Source of the DNA: Inia geoffrensis
Taxonomy: Eukaryota > Chordata > Mammalia > Artiodactyla > Iniidae
DNA length: 64,000 nucleotides
Assembly (NCBI GenBank): GCA_036417435.1
Contig: CM070900.1
Location: forward strand, 167,638,815 to 167,702,814
Reading direction: 5' to 3'
Below the pieces are notes generated by a model, which did not search any database, was not told the origin of the DNA, and saw only the letters and a list, made by a program, of their open reading frames with translations. This document shows, in pieces, positions 24,396-37,014 of this stretch (its first letter is position 1; each line of letters begins with the position of its first letter). A program made the translations under genes and the position numbers.

Positions 24396-24430
<35 letters not shown>
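24203..24430 (+). mobile_element. CHR-type SINE, full length, young
   Basis: All parts are present: head GGCTTCCCTGGTGGCGCAGT, B-box-like GCGTTCGTGCCCC, the GTGAGCCATGG block, CTGTGCTCCGCAACGGGAGA, the terminal AGAGGCCCGTGTACC, and a 34-base uninterrupted A tail (24397-24430). TTCAGAGGTC (24193-24202) and TTCAGAGATC (24431-24440) are the target duplication, with one difference. Together with 50048-50260 it has the longest pure tail here, which suggests a recent insertion. Confidence 0.95.
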
Positions 24431-24432
<2 letters not shown>

Positions 24433-24440
24433 CAGAGATC

Positions 24441-27290
24441 ATTTTGGAAGAACCTGGTCACCTGTAAAGCAAAACATAAAATCATGCCTTTCTTCAACCT
24501 TCTAATGGAGGTATTAAATGCAGAACTCAAAGGAGCAGAGCCTGCAGATTTCTGAGGAAGGAAAGATTGAGATTAATTATATATTAAGGCAAGTCGTATT
24601 CGTGACTGAAGAAAGCAGGCATAAAAATTTAGGAATACCTTTGATTCCTAAAAAGTCAATTGGGAAAGTTAAGCCAGTCAGTAAGTAGGTATATATCTCA
24701 ATTATGAAAACATAAAACGGTGAAGCAATTTAGAGAAGTCAATGAATTTAGAAATAAAATCAATTTTAAATAATCTACAATTTTATGGTTTCACAGCACA
24801 ATAATTTTTAATAAAAAATTAATTAACATTTTTGGACTGAAAATAAAGCCCAAGACTATGACCCAACCCACCCCCAAAAAAAGAATGATTTTGGATGAGT
24901 TGGAGAAGCAAGAATATCAAATATATGTTCCTATTTCACTTAAGAATGCCAGTTATTAATGTTTATTTCTGGACGTGGAAAGTTAAAAAACAATTATAAC
25001 TTATTTATATATGTCAGTTCTCTTAATAGAAAACTGACTTTATAACTCGTAAGTTATAAAAGGTGAAAGTAAGATTTAGTAACGTGGGAAATACATAGAA
25101 AATATTCAGAAACGTGAAACATAAAAAAAAAGTCACACGAACACATTTTACATTGTATAGGATAAACATCTCTTAAGAGGAAAAAGACTCCCTTTAGGAG
25201 ACCAAAAATAAGTTTGACTACATATCCCACATCAAAAACTAAAGGACTCTATACAGTTAAAATTAGGAAAAACATCAACATATTTAGGTAAATAAAAACC
25301 TTAAAAATCTGGCATTACAATACTTATTTCAGATAAATTTCAATTAATTAAAATAAAAAGTACATGTGATATTTCTTTTAAATGATTTCAGGAGAAAACT
25401 ACAGTGAAGTTGTGAGTATTGGTGGAACAATACATAGATGTATGTAAAAATGTTTGAAACTCACAAAGTTACTGATAGGAATATAATATGATGTTAAACA
25501 TACATAAACCAACTCTGTCCTTTAAATATCAAAGTGGTTCATAATAACAAATATACAGAAATCTGAAAAAATGTAATCATTGTAATTTTTGTGAGTATAT
25601 TAACTTTATTTACCCTACAGATATAAAATACATCTTCTTTTTGCCTGCTATGGGATATTTTCATAACTCTCCCCTATTAATTTCTGCTCATAATTCTATA
25701 AATATAATTATTAAGATCTTTGTCTTCTTATCTTTATAATTTTAAAGTTTTATTATTTACATTTTACTATATTTTTTTCCTTGAATTCCATTTTCTCTTA
25801 CTTCATAATTTGTATAGTTACACTCAGGAAATGTAGGTTGCAGAGCTGACAGCCTTGGAGAAGGCTGAGTCCACAATTATAAAAAATGCCTAAAGATTTT
25901 CTTCCTCATCTGTTCCAACAGTACCTCTCCAATTATTATAGTACCCAACTGATGTGCCTTCACTTCTAAATTATTATGTTACCTTGTACATAGTGATATT
26001 AAAAAAACATCTGTTGAATGAATTAACAAACCAATATATGTGTGGGTGTGCTTGTCTTCCTGTCAAACACGATGTATTTTCCTTATGAAGATTTGTTTTC
26101 TAAGTGGCATAGTCTCCAGATTTATAACTACAGAATGAGGTGGTGGGGAGAAAGGCCGGGGATCCATGTGCTCAGTTGCTGGAGGCCATGCTATCTGTGT
26201 AGTTATTTCATTTGAGTCGTCTTCTAGGCACTACCTGGGGTTTATTGAGGAACAACTTAGTTTTGAAACATCTAGCAGACATTCATGGGAGGAGGCAGAT
26301 TACAGACTGTTTACTCAGGCTTCCAGCAATTGTCAAGCAGCCATCTTCTAATATGCTTATTTCTGTTTTGGTGTACATTCTTTGTCTGCAGGACTGCAAA
26401 GATTTCCTGGTGGGTTCTCCTCAGTTTCTTTACATATCTGTGAAGTAAAAGGAGGCACTGGCTAGAGTTAAGAATAAGTGTAATATTTTGAAAAGATGTG
26501 ATATGACGACTGAAAGGTTGGGCTGATCTGAAAGGATTCTTATCAAGACCCACTCAAAATTATTGAACATAAAAAAGAAACTTGTATAGTCATTTTAAAC
26601 TTCAACCATGAGCCTCTCTCCTCTCCAAGAGGACTTTGTCACAATGTTGCTTCAGTTTAGCTTATCTGACTCCCTGGCTTTCAAATGACTTTCACATGAC
26701 CCCCACATGACAGGGGAAATGTAACTGAGAAGTTCAGAGTATTTATGGCTCACATCATCTTTTTGCTATTTCCTGGGGTTCTTCCCCAATTAAATTATTG
26801 TTTGCTTATTTGGAGTCATCAATTGAATGTCACTTTCTCCACTTGGAAGACACTAATACAAACTAGTTAATTGTACAATGACCAATTGCACAGGACATCC
26901 ACACTGACAAAATGGTAGTTTTTATAACCTTGGTTCTCAAATTTCTCCTCTTCATGTACCAAAGATCCTTACCACAGTCCACAAGAGCATTCTAAATCTG
27001 CCAGTTCACACAAATCTGCAGTTCCGAGGTAGCTAATATGGTCTAGAAAGAGTGACGCTTGAACTATCTCCAAAATCTAACTATGATACTTGGTTCTGGG
27101 TGAGATCTAACTGCCCATTATTGATTAGACTTATAAAATGACAATGAGAGCTTAAACTAAGAAGCCTTGTTGCAACTAATTTTCATAACTTATTCAGCAA
27201 CTTCACTGTTCATCAGAATTGCTCAGCTTTCTCTCATGGAATATGTATGGAAGAGATCAAAAAGTTAAACATCTAATGAGATATATGTTC
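24441..27290. other. Intergenic DNA, possible old L1 and L2 traces
   Basis: No gene. AT-rich. Around 25880-26025 the end AACATCTGTTGAATGAATTAA after a GTACATAGTGATA stretch looks like a sense L2 3' end. The region 26160-26560 has slightly higher GC and overlapping short frames (26166-26448 plus, 26311-26553 minus), with no recognisable domain. Confidence 0.4.
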
Positions 27291-27298
27291 TTTTAGTA

Positions 27299-27617
27299 CA
27301 GGGGTCGGCAAACTTTTTTTGTAAAGAGTCAGATAGTCAATATTTTAGACATTGTGGGCCTTACAGTCTCTTGGGCGAGGGCTCAAAGTGTGCTAGAGTT
27401 CAAAAACAGCTAGAAACAATATGTGAATGGTTGGAAATGGCTGTGTTCCAATACAGTTTTAACTGTGGACATTAAACTTTGAATTTCGAATAGTTTTCAT
27501 GTATTACAAAATATTATTTTTCTGAATTTTTTTTCAACCATTTGACAGTGTAAATTGCCATACACAAATGGGCAGAAGGTGAGATTTGGCTAACAGGGCA
27601 TAGTTTTCTGACCTTTG
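27299..27617 (+). mobile_element. hAT-type DNA transposon (MER58-like)
   Basis: It starts CAGGGGTCGGCAAACTTTTT, continues with GTAAAGAGTCAGATAGTCAA and GGCTGTGTTCCAATACAGTT, and ends near TTTTCTGACCTTTG, the decayed complement of the start. The flanking 8-mers TTTTAGTA (27291-27298) and CTATAGTA (27618-27625) agree at 6 of 8 positions, as expected for an old hAT target duplication. Non-autonomous; the family name is from memory. Confidence 0.7.
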
Positions 27618-27625
27618 CTATAGTA

Positions 27626-30229
27626 TATAAAGTATAAGATATATTTTAGAAAATACAGTCAAAAATTCAATCTGTTTTTCTCCTCTGCCCATAAGCAAAA
27701 AGCACTGATGGAATAAGTGGGAACTGGCCACTCTGCTCTGTCAACCCCAGGCTAAAAATCCACGAAGCTCCTTGGCTCACACTTTAAAAATCTGTTCCAG
27801 TTCTAATTCAGGTCCCTGACAACTTGGATGTGATTTGCCTTCGTTCTTTATCCCTCCTGTCAAGGCAATGGCTCTCTGCATGCTTTCTTAGCCACAGTTG
27901 GAGAATCTGCTAGTGTTCACTTATTCCATATTCCATAGAGGGGATAATTAACTAAGACTCAGAATAGCAAGCAAGTTTGACAGTGCCCTTCTTGGAACCA
28001 ATGAGGAATGGGAGGTCTGCTTTTATTTAAGCCAGATATAAAGGAGAAATGTACATGATCTTAAATATATACATATTTTTTAACTAATACGTGCACCAAG
28101 TTTAAAAAGTAAAAAGATCCTAATAAGATGTAAGTGAACCATCCACCTACACTGAAGTCCTGATTATTATACTATTTTTGTATTATATTATTATTTTATT
28201 TTTTTATCTGATATTTACTTCCACTTTTTAATGGTAATGCTTGCCTTGCTATTTTATTTAACATCGTTGAGCATAATCTCTTGACTTGCTATTATGGTTT
28301 AATCAGCTCAAATACAACACTGTCCCCTGCTTCTGCCTAATACATTGCAGTTTTTGGCTAAATTGATATTTAGCATTTATAATATTATGACCAAATAAAT
28401 ATCATTTACTTGGAGTCAAGTGATTCACTATATTTACATTTACATTTGCTCAGTTCTATAATGTTTTCATTTTTCCTAGAATCAATTACCTCTCAGTTAT
28501 ATGTTCATTTCTCTATGTACCTATTGATAATTCTTCACACTGTGCAAGAGTTTCAAATAGCCTCTCAATACAGTACTCTAAACTAAAAACCCTCCCCATA
28601 CTCTGTTCACTACATGCACGTTTTTCCCCCTCCTTGTGAGCCTTTTGTTTTCTTGCTCAAATCTGGGCCAACTATGCATGCAAGGATGCTCCAGTTCCCC
28701 TGAATCTCATTCTGATGAATCTCCTTACCATTTTCCTTTGTCAAATGCTCTGTTTTCAGAATCTGAAATTTTCCTTTTCCGAGGTTTAAGTACTGGTTTT
28801 TGTGGATTTCACCATCCTAAAAAAGAGGTCAGAGGAGTGAAATTTTTGGTGACTTGCTCATCTAAAAATTTCTTTATTCCACTCTCAAAGCTGATGAACT
28901 ATTTAAATATATAATGCACGATTAAAATTAATTGTCTCTCAAAATTTTGAGACATTTTTCCATTTTCTCTTAGCTTTCAACGTTGCTGTTAGGATTCTTC
29001 TGTTCAAAAATTTCTGTGATCACCCTTCCTGCATTTTTTTCTCACTATTAAAGCTTTCTCTCTCTTTCTCTCTCTCTTTCTCTCTTCCTCCCTCCCACTT
29101 TTAATTTAACAGTTATATGCCATACTGAGGATTTTTTGCATCTATTATGCTGAGCACTTATACATATAGAAATATATGCAAATTTATGCTGGGGATAATC
29201 GTTACATTATTTCTGTGATATCTTTTTTTTTAGTTTTTCTTTTCTTTATGGAATTTCGATAAGGTGCATCTTTGAATTCCTATATTGATTCTCAATTTTC
29301 TTATATTTTCTCTCCTGCTATTCTCTTTTTTGCTTGCCTTTTACTTGCAAGGGAACTTCATTATCTTTATCCTTCTACTTTCCTACCTCATACTGAAGTT
29401 TTGATTTTTTAAATTTATCTTTTAATTTCTAAGAGCTCCTTTAAATTTCCTGATTTTTCCTTTTATAGCATCTTAGATTCGATTCTCTTTCAGACTATTA
29501 CTTTTAAAATAAATTCCCATCTCTTTTTTGCACTTTACCTATTTCATCTGAGTTCCTTTGTTTCTGTTCATTTTATTTGTGGTCTTATGGTGGCTTCTGT
29601 TCTCAGGAGTCTAGTGATCCTGGGAATCTCATACACATTCAGCCACGAAACAAAACAAAGCTGATAGAAATGTCTACTTAATTAGAGAAAAATCATCTTT
29701 AAATGGAAGTTTCTTTCTTAAAAATTTCTTATAACTGAAAGCTGGTAGTACTGAATGTTAGAATATGGAAGAAATGAGAAAATTTCAGTTAAATATGAAA
29801 TCTTAGAGCCTGGGTAATAGACTATATTCTTACTATAATTATACCTACTTGCTTGTTACTATGTATAAAATGGGTATTTTAGATTTTATTTACAGAGACC
29901 ATTTTTCTTCACCTCATCCTTGGTTTAATTGCCTCAGATCCCACATATGCCTGTAATTGTACTATTTTTTGAACACTGTAAAGATGAAAAGTGGTGGATT
30001 TTTATATCTGCATTAGTAGATATAAAATGTTTTACTTTCAAAAGCTACCTTGAAGTTGAGTTGATCTCCAATAATTTAAAAGAACATTTTATTACTATGT
30101 ATTGGTAATGCCTGTTTTTATAACTACACACCAGTTTTATATTTTTGCTCTTTAAGCAAATGTGACAATTCCTTATGTACTTTTGACTTTAATACAACTG
30201 TTAGGCAAATAAACAAAGAACAATATATA
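27626..30229. other. Intergenic DNA, T-rich; nothing assigned
   Basis: No gene. A (TC)-rich tract is at 29053-29096. The T-rich stretch 28920-29690 has the look of an old antisense LINE but no landmark I could name. The open frame 28636-28914 has no recognisable domain. Confidence 0.45.
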
Positions 30230-30450
30230 AAGTTTATTATGTTTATGGCAAACTTTTGGGTTCTTTGTAGGAATACATTTAATTTCACTTTATCCAAGGG
30301 TCATGTGCTATTTTTATTGTTACCTGCACTTTACAGATAGGGAATCTGAAAAAAAAAAGAGAAAAATAATATGCCCAAACTCTATAGAAAGTAATTAGCA
30401 GAACTTGAGTTTGAACTTGAGCTATTGGGATGACCACTTAGGTCTACTGG
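30230..30450 (-). mobile_element. MIR SINE, antisense
   Basis: The plus strand reads as reverse-complement MIR: TTATTGTTACCTGCACTTTACAGATAGGGAA, an A-rich insertion, then ATGCCCAAACTCTATAGAAAG and GCAGAACTTGAGTTTGAACTTGAGC. This mirrors the 'ttgcccaaggtcacacagctagtaag ... ggattcgaaccc' order of the consensus. Diverged. Confidence 0.6.
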
Positions 30451-32059
30451 ACCTTGAAGAAAAAATAACAGCCACAGACTATTTTGGTTTATATGGAAGG
30501 GTAAAATATCATAAATAAAAATTTGAATTTATATGTAAATTGATGTTCCATATATTGCCATTTAAATGACAATTAACACACATAGACTACTCTATGATTT
30601 AAACATTTCCCATTTATTCCTAAAAACAACACTTATCCTTCAATTTGCCTGGAAGATGCTTGTAGACCATGATATCCTGAAATCAATTTTTATAGGAAAG
30701 CACAAATGTCTTAGTGAACTTTTAGGTTTACTCTAAGTAAGTGCAAGTTTATAGACATATGACAGTAAAAACAGTTTTCATTATTAATCAAATTTCTCTT
30801 TTCATCCAGAACTGAAGAATGGACGTGTCCTAGGTACCACAAAAGGGAGGCAAGAGAAAGCTCCACCACCAGAAACTGAGGTATGTGCTGAGATGCCTTC
30901 CAGAAAATATAAGTTGGGTCTTTTCTGCACAAACACAGTCCATGGCAGGGATATATTAAAGTACTGTGGTCCTGGAGTGGGTATCTTGGGGTTCCAAAGG
31001 CAGTACAAAACTAGAACCGTGGGTATAATCTACAAGGTATTTAATAAAGATCTGCATCATGGTAACAGCACATTGTACCTGTAGATGTCAGAATCCCTCT
31101 TACCATTGGCTTCACTCCTTCAGAAAGGGACCAAGATGACCTTTGAGGAAGATAAGATTTTAAAATTTTATTTAAATTGAAATAAAATCCAGAATAAAAC
31201 TAGAATGAAAAGAAAATAATAACCAAGATCATCGATTTTCTGAAGGATGAAGATCAGCAGGAAAAGTTTTTTGTATTGAGGCCTGGCCAGTGTGGCTGAG
31301 CAGATGGCTTTGTACACATTGCTGGAGTCCCATCTGAGGAAAATCTGGTCCAGAGATGCAAATAAACCCTCCTTCATCTCTTCTTAGCTGATGAAATGAA
31401 AGTGTTTATTGTTCAAAAATAACCTACTATGAACGTAATGAGTATTTCTGCTGACAGAAAAGAGATTAGAAGAGTAGGGCAGGTGGATGTTAACATTTCT
31501 AATTTAAAAATCATCTTAGTTTGTCATACTTTATTGCAACCATGTTAACCCAAATTTTGCATTTACTTTCTGAAGATAATTCATTTCATGCATGGTTTCT
31601 TGGGGCATATCCCTTTTCATGGAATTTCTCAGAATATTCACAATATAGAACAATATTCCTAGTACACAGTAATATAATGGGCTTTTATAAATGTACAGTA
31701 AAATAATAAAAAATATTTTATTATATCATCACTGGGTATGCCCCCTTAATCTCAAACTCTAAGGCCCATTCACCTTACTCACAGAAATTCATGCTCTATT
31801 TTTTTTCTAGGTTGATATGAAATATTGTTACAATTCTTCCCTCTGTTTATCTAAGCTCTGTGCTGACTTTTGTTTCTTGTAGATTTATTCCTAGCTATAG
31901 TTGCTAGTATAAGTTACTTAGCCTGTGTGAACTTCATATATACCTAGGTGGCTAGAAAAATGAACAAGCAATAAGATAAAACAAACAAGCAAAATACCCT
32001 CTTATGTCCAGAACAATTGAAGAGAAACACTTCTGTGGCAGAGAAAAGAAGCTACCTAC
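30451..32059. other. Intergenic DNA with an unclassified stretch
   Basis: No gene identified. Between 30790 and 31390 both strands hold overlapping frames (plus 30893-31084; minus 30711-31008 and 31168-31377) and the composition is more balanced than around it. I recognise no domain, so a degraded retrocopy or an old LTR are equal possibilities. Confidence 0.35.
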
Positions 32060-32480
32060 CAAAATCTTTTCTCCTATCCATAATATAGAGTTGTAGATTA
32101 AAACTGAATACTTAGGCAAGAACTATATTTTCCAGTTCCCTTGCAGTCATGGGTGATATTATTAGTCCCTCCCAGTAGAAAGTGAATGGAACTGACATAT
32201 GTTACTTCTTAACCAAGGCTTTTAAGAAACCAATATGTCTCTTCCATGCTGTCTTTTTCTCAATCCAATGACTGAATGTATTGCAAATGATATCCTATGG
32301 GTTACTTGAGCTGTGAGACAGAAGGAACTAGGGTTCTTGCAAAACCACATAGAAGAGAATGGTCCCATCGCCTAACCGATCACCAAGAATTGTTTTATGA
32401 GAAAGAAATATTTTTATTTTATTCTTTTGAGTCATTACATTTGGATTTACCACTGCATTCTTGCTTATCATCACTAATAA
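32060..32480 (+). mobile_element. Old LTR-like interspersed repeat
   Basis: The word order resembles an old mammalian LTR-type repeat: CCAGTTCCCTTGCAGTCATGG, GAAAGTGAATGGAACTGACA, AACCAAGGCTTTTAAGAA, then AATTGTTTTATGAGAAAGAAAT and GAGTCATTACATTTGGATTT. That last part stands for the 'gagaaataaac...taagccactgagatttggg' end of such elements. The family is not certain and neither boundary is sharp. The open frame 32297-32611 belongs to it. Confidence 0.45.
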
Positions 32481-33799
32481 ATCCTCTCTCTGTTACTAAC
32501 CACAAAGCCTCGTTAAGTTTTCCAAAGATCTTAAAGTCTACACAACTATCCAGGGGTTTTTGTAACTTGGCCTACTTTCCAGGTGAGCAGACACACTTTG
32601 CAGGTATTTGAATGTGGCTCCTGGATTGGGAGATGCAAGGGCAGGGATTCTTATAACTATTGGCACACAATGGAAATCTTTTTATGGAATGATAAATGTG
32701 ATATTAATAATGCACATAGATGTACAGTGATTTTACCACTTCTTCAGGTAGCAACATACTCCCTTGAATTTAACGAATATTATTTGCTGTGCCCATGAAC
32801 ATTCATTGACAGGTTTGATGAGGCCGCATATCCTGCTTTCCTTTTTCAGACAGCAAAAGCTGTTTCATTTAACAAGTGTTTTAGATGAAAATGAATAGGT
32901 AGGAAATAAAACTATAATGTAAATCTAGGCCCATAGTTGGATAGTTGACAGCTGCATGTCTGAGGGAGAAAATAGTCAATATATTCTGTGATGATAGATT
33001 GAAATGAGATTAAAATACAGCTGGATTTCATCTGATACTTCTCAATAGGACACATTTCTCAGACTTAAAAGAAGTATCTGGATGAGTTTGAAGCATTAGA
33101 CTATTCATTAATCATAAATTTTATTGCTTTTCTTTGAATACAAATATTGATAATTTTTAGGTATCTAAGCTGGTATTTCAGAAATAAGAAATACATTGCT
33201 AAATACTGTTTGTAACAGGTTCAAACTTGCTTGTGTGTGACTATGTGATTATTCCTCTGAGGTCCAACCAAAACAGTGTGCTTAATTCATATTTCTTACA
33301 AGATTAAAAAAGATATGACCATACTCCAGTGACTTCATAAACTGTGATTTTGAAAAACATTGCTGCCACTTAGAGTTTCTTGTAGATATGTCATAATTAT
33401 GTTCAGATATGTGCTTAATCAGTATGCTTCAAATATTATTCAAAAGAAATAAGGCTTCATATATGTAACATGAGCCATCCTTTCATTAACATTAAATACA
33501 TTTAGTTTATTAAATAAAAGACATACCTAAATATTTTCCTTTGTTTTATGTTTTTCATGCAGAATTCTATGTTTATTTTGTTCTATTTTATTGTGCATAA
33601 TACTAAAGTTCTTGTTAGTTAGATACAGACATGAATTACATGAGGGAAAGACATTCTTAATTACCTGAAAACACAAGAAACTCATGCTGTCAGCCTGCAA
33701 ATGTGAAAGCTAGCAACAAAGATTATGATGATATTCATTGCTCTGAGGACAAAGGCTGAAATTTAGCCTGGCCCACAAACCCTAGATCATCTGTTCTTC
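32481..33799. other. Intergenic DNA, nothing assigned
   Basis: No gene, RNA or confident repeat. AT-rich. Confidence 0.5.
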
Positions 33800-34262
33800 A
33801 TCTGCCTCACAAGTCTCATTTAGCATTATGCTTTCACCTCATGCTCTATGCTCCAGCTATTATGACCTCTTTTCAGTTCCATCTTGAACATTCCAGGCTA
33901 TTTAGCTTGCCTGAAATTTTCTTCCCCTGCTCATCCACTGCATTCAATCCTTATCTAGTTGAATCTTACTTTCTGTCAGATCTTAGTTCAAGAGTCACTT
34001 CCTCAGGAAAGCCTACACTAGCCTCCATACTTAGGTGATTTTCACCTAATGTATACTTTATCAGCATGCCCCTCTCCTTCATATCTTTTGCCCTATTCAA
34101 ATTTTTTTTTGTTTGTGTGACACTCTGTTGAATGTTATTCTTTCTTGCTAAGTGGCAAGGCTATGCCATTTTTGGCCACCTTTATATTTTCATTACTTAA
34201 AGAAACTGTTGCTCATAGCAAGAGCTGAATAAATATCAGTTAAGTGGATGAATGAATAAATG
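33800..34262 (+). mobile_element. L2 LINE, end of ORF2 and 3' UTR
   Basis: The frame 33841-34038 resembles the C-terminal end of L2 ORF2, with the leucine-proline-phenylalanine, cysteine-serine and serine-glycine-lysine-proline spacing of that region. The 3' words follow: CACTTCCTCAGGAAAGCCTA, ATGCCCCTCTCCTTCATATC, and a terminal AGCTGAATAAATATCAGTTAAG with a GGATGAATGAATAAATGAG tail. No active protein is possible. One of the better L2 3' ends in the window. Confidence 0.7.
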
Positions 34263-34574
34263 AGTAAAGTAGGTTTTATTTGTACCAGGATCAGTGTCTA
34301 ACAAAAAGATTATTGGCCATGAGTTGAGCTATTACAATTTCTGTTTGATGATGTCTTTAAAAATGTTTTAAGGTATTATAAAGTAAAAATCTATTTTCAA
34401 TTAGGCTTTGAGAAAAAAAAGGAAAAGATGCTTCCTTTCCAAACTCTGATAAATTTCAATGAGAAACTTGGTAGTAAGAAAAAGGCAAACTGTGAGCCTA
34501 ATATTTAGAAAGATAGAGTTTCAGCATCCCTTACACATTCTTAGTTTGAAAGTATGCTCCCATAGTATCAACCC

Positions 34575-34650
34575 TCTTGCAGACAAACAAGAAAGAAAAT
34601 ACACAAAAAAGAAAGAGAAGGAGAAGGAGGAGAGGAGGAAGAAGAAGTTG
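34575..34650. repeat. GA-rich low-complexity tract
   Basis: Purine-only stretch of mixed GAAA and GGAGA units on the plus strand. Confidence 0.85.
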
Positions 34651-34753
34651 ATTTTGATGGGGAGTCAACATTTGGATGAAGGAATGACATACTGAAGAAG
34701 GGAATGAACCTGGATGAGCTATTTATATATTTGGTCTTTAAGACTAAGAGGCA

Positions 34754-34964
34754 GGGGCTTCCCTGGTGGTGCAGTGGTTGAGTCTGCCTGCTGATGCAGG
34801 GGACACGGGTTCATGCCCCAGTTCAGTGAGATCCCACATGCCACGGAGCAGCTGGGCCTGTGAGCCATGGCCGCTGGGCCTGCGTGCCCAGAGCCTGTGC
34901 TCCGCAGCGGGAGAGGCCACAACAGTGAGAGGCCCGTGTCCCGCAAAAAATAAAAATAAAAAAA
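34754..34964 (+). mobile_element. CHR-type SINE with perfect 15-bp duplication
   Basis: Head GGGCTTCCCTGGTGGTGCAG, body complete through AGAGGCCCGTGTCCCGC, with a mixed A/T tail to 34964. TAAGACTAAGAGGCA occurs exactly at 34739-34753 and 34965-34979, the cleanest target duplication in the window. A 2-base gap (TTGAGTCTGCC instead of TTGAGAGTCCGCC) and a rearranged GTTCAGTGAG in place of GGTCCGGGAAG mark it as older than the copies at 24203 and 50048. Confidence 0.95.
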
Positions 34965-35229
34965 TAAGACTAAGAGGCAAATCAAACTCTTATAGAAAAA
35001 CTGCAGTGTTTCTTCCTTATGAAAAACAGAGAATAGAATTTGGGGCACCCAAATAATAAAACCATGCTTTAAAGTGATGAGGGATCCTAAGAAAGGAGAG
35101 AACAAGTGGGGAGAAGTGATAAATTATGGGTATAATGTATACTCAAATTGCTACCTGACCCATTAACCACATGTACAGACCGTACTCTAAGGGACACAAC
35201 AAAGGCTAAAATCACCGTACTGAGTTCTG

Positions 35230-35657
35230 AGCCTATGTCCAAGAGATAAAGATTGCAGTTTAAGTAAATCAAGTTGATTGTCTGCTGAAACAAACCAACA
35301 CACACAAATAATCATACTGTTTGGAGGAATGTAACAGAATCCAGAGTCTCCAAACATAACCTTCAAAATGTGCAAGATACATCTTAAAATTATTAATCAT
35401 ATGGAGAAGAAGGAAATTTTGACTGGATTTCAAGAGGAAAGGCAATATACAAAGACTAACCACAGGCACTAGAATTAGCAGATAAGAATTTTAAAGCAGT
35501 CATCATAACTATGATTATTGATGAAAAGGAAAATATATTCATAATGAGTGAAAATGTAAGAAATTCCAGCAGAAGAAAAATGAACCATGATAAAAATACA
35601 AATGGAAATTTCAGAGCCAGAAGATTAAATATCTGAAGTAAAATTTTCACTGATTGG
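35230..35657 (+). mobile_element. Old L1 fragment from the ORF1 region
   Basis: The words AGAATTAGCAGATAAGAATTTTAAAGCAG, GATGAAAAGGAAAATATATTC and ATCTGAAGTAAAATTTTCACTG follow the order of an old L1 segment at the start of ORF1 (the 'gaattagcagacaaggactttaaagcagc ... tctgaaatgaaaaattcactgg' region). No long reading frame remains. It ends against an MLT1 LTR at about 35658. Confidence 0.6.
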
Positions 35658-35659
35658 AT

Positions 35660-36163
35660 GTGGTAGACACTCTCTAAAGATCTTCACGTCCCAATCTCCA
35701 GGACCTATGAATATGGTATTTTACATGGCTAAAAGAAGCTTGCAAATGTGATTAAGAGAACAGACCTTGAAATGGAGAGGTTCTCGTGGATTATCTGGTT
35801 GTCTCATTGTAATCACAAGGATATTTAAGTGGAAAAGGAAAGGAGAAGAGAAAATCAGAGAGGAGGACATTACTATAGGATATCAGGGAGATACAGTGAC
35901 TCCACTCACTTTTGCTGGCTTTGAAAATTGAAGAAGGTGATCATAGCCAAATAATGGAAGTGGCCTCTAGAAACTAGAAGAGGAAAGAAAACAGATTATC
36001 CCTTAGAGGATCCAGAAACGAATTCAACCCTGAAGACACCCTGAATTTAGTTCATTGTCTTTAGTCCCATGAGACCTCTGTTAGACTTTTTAAACTACGT
36101 ATAGTAAGATAACTTTTGTGCCTCTTTAACCAATACCTGTGTGTTAATCTGCTGCAGAAGCAT
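35660..36163 (+). mobile_element. MLT1-type LTR (ERVL-MaLR)
   Basis: Sense-oriented LTR: it begins TGTGGTAGACACTCTCTAAA, then CCAATCTCCAGGACCTATGA, TTACATGGCTAAAAGAAGCT, AGTGGCCTCTAGAAACTAGA, and near its end GATAACTTTTGTGCCTCTTT. The last 20 or so bases of the consensus are missing where it meets the following L1. A solo LTR or one member of a broken element; no 5-bp duplication is visible. Confidence 0.75.
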
Positions 36164-36780
36164 GTGTGGAGAAAATGGAACTCTTGTGCACTGTTGGTAG
36201 AAATATAAATTAGTTTAGCAACTGTGGAAAGCAGTATGGAGGTTCCTCAAAATTAAAAAGAGAACTGCCTTATGATCCAGCTATCTCACTTCTTAGTGTA
36301 TATCTACAGGAAATGAAAAGAAGATATCAAAAAGATTATCTGCACTCCATGTTTAATGCAGCATTATTCATTCACAATAGCCAAAATGTGGAAACAGCCT
36401 CAGTGTCCGTGAGTAGATGAATGGGTAAAGAAGACATGGTATACATAAAATGTGATATTATTGAGCCATGAGAAAGAAGGAAATCTTGCTACTTACAACA
36501 ACATTGATAGACCTTGAGGGCATTATGCTAAGTAAGGTAAATTAGACAGAGAAAGACAAATAAGTATGACATCATTTAAATGTGGACTCTAAAAAGGCTA
36601 ACCATGTTAGAACAGAGAGTAGAATAGTGGTTGTCAGGGGCTAGAGGGTGGGGAAATTGAAGAGATGTGGTTTAAGGATACAAACTTGCAACTAGTAGGT
36701 AAATAAGTCCTGGAGATCTGATGCACAGCATAGTGATTACAGTCAATACTACTGTATTATAAACTTCAAGTTTGCTAAGA
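36164..36780 (+). mobile_element. L1 ORF2 end and 3' UTR, first part
   Basis: Landmarks of the C-terminal ORF2 region occur in order: CTCTTGTGCACTGTTGGTAGA, GAAAGCAGTATGGAGGTTCC, ATTCACAATAGCCAAAATGTGG, and GAATGGGTAAAGAAGACATGG. The 3' UTR words follow (GGTTGTCAGGGGCTAGAGGG, AATACTACTGTATTATAAAC). Frame is lost. It resumes after the SINE at 37015-37198, so SINE insertion is the younger event. Confidence 0.8.
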
Positions 36781-36791
36781 GACTAGGTCTT

Positions 36792-37003
36792 TTTTTTTTT
36801 TTTTTTTTTGCGGTATGCGGGCCTCTCACTGTTGTGGCCTCTCCCGTTGTGGAGCACAGGCTCCGGACGCGCAGGCTCAGTGGCCATGGCTCACTGGCCC
36901 AGCCGCTCCGCAGCATGTGGGATCTTCCTAGACCGGGGCACGAACACGCGTACCCTGCATCGGCAGGCGGACTCTCAACCACTGCGCCACCAGGGAAGCC
37001 CAT
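36792..37003 (-). mobile_element. CHR-type SINE, minus strand, inside L1
   Basis: Antisense copy: T run 36792-36809, then the reverse complement of the whole body, ending in CCACCAGGGAAGCCC at the 5' end. GACTAGGTCTT (36781-36791) and GAGTAGGTCTT (37004-37014) are an 11-bp target duplication with one difference. The body carries several substitutions (CATGGCTCACTGGCCC, CACGCGTACCC) compared with the younger copies. Confidence 0.95.
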
Positions 37004-37014
37004 GAGTAGGTCTT

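Noticed and set aside
24223..24555. 110-codon plus-strand frame
   Set aside because: It runs through the SINE and its A tail (a lysine run) into flanking DNA; no independent evidence for a gene.
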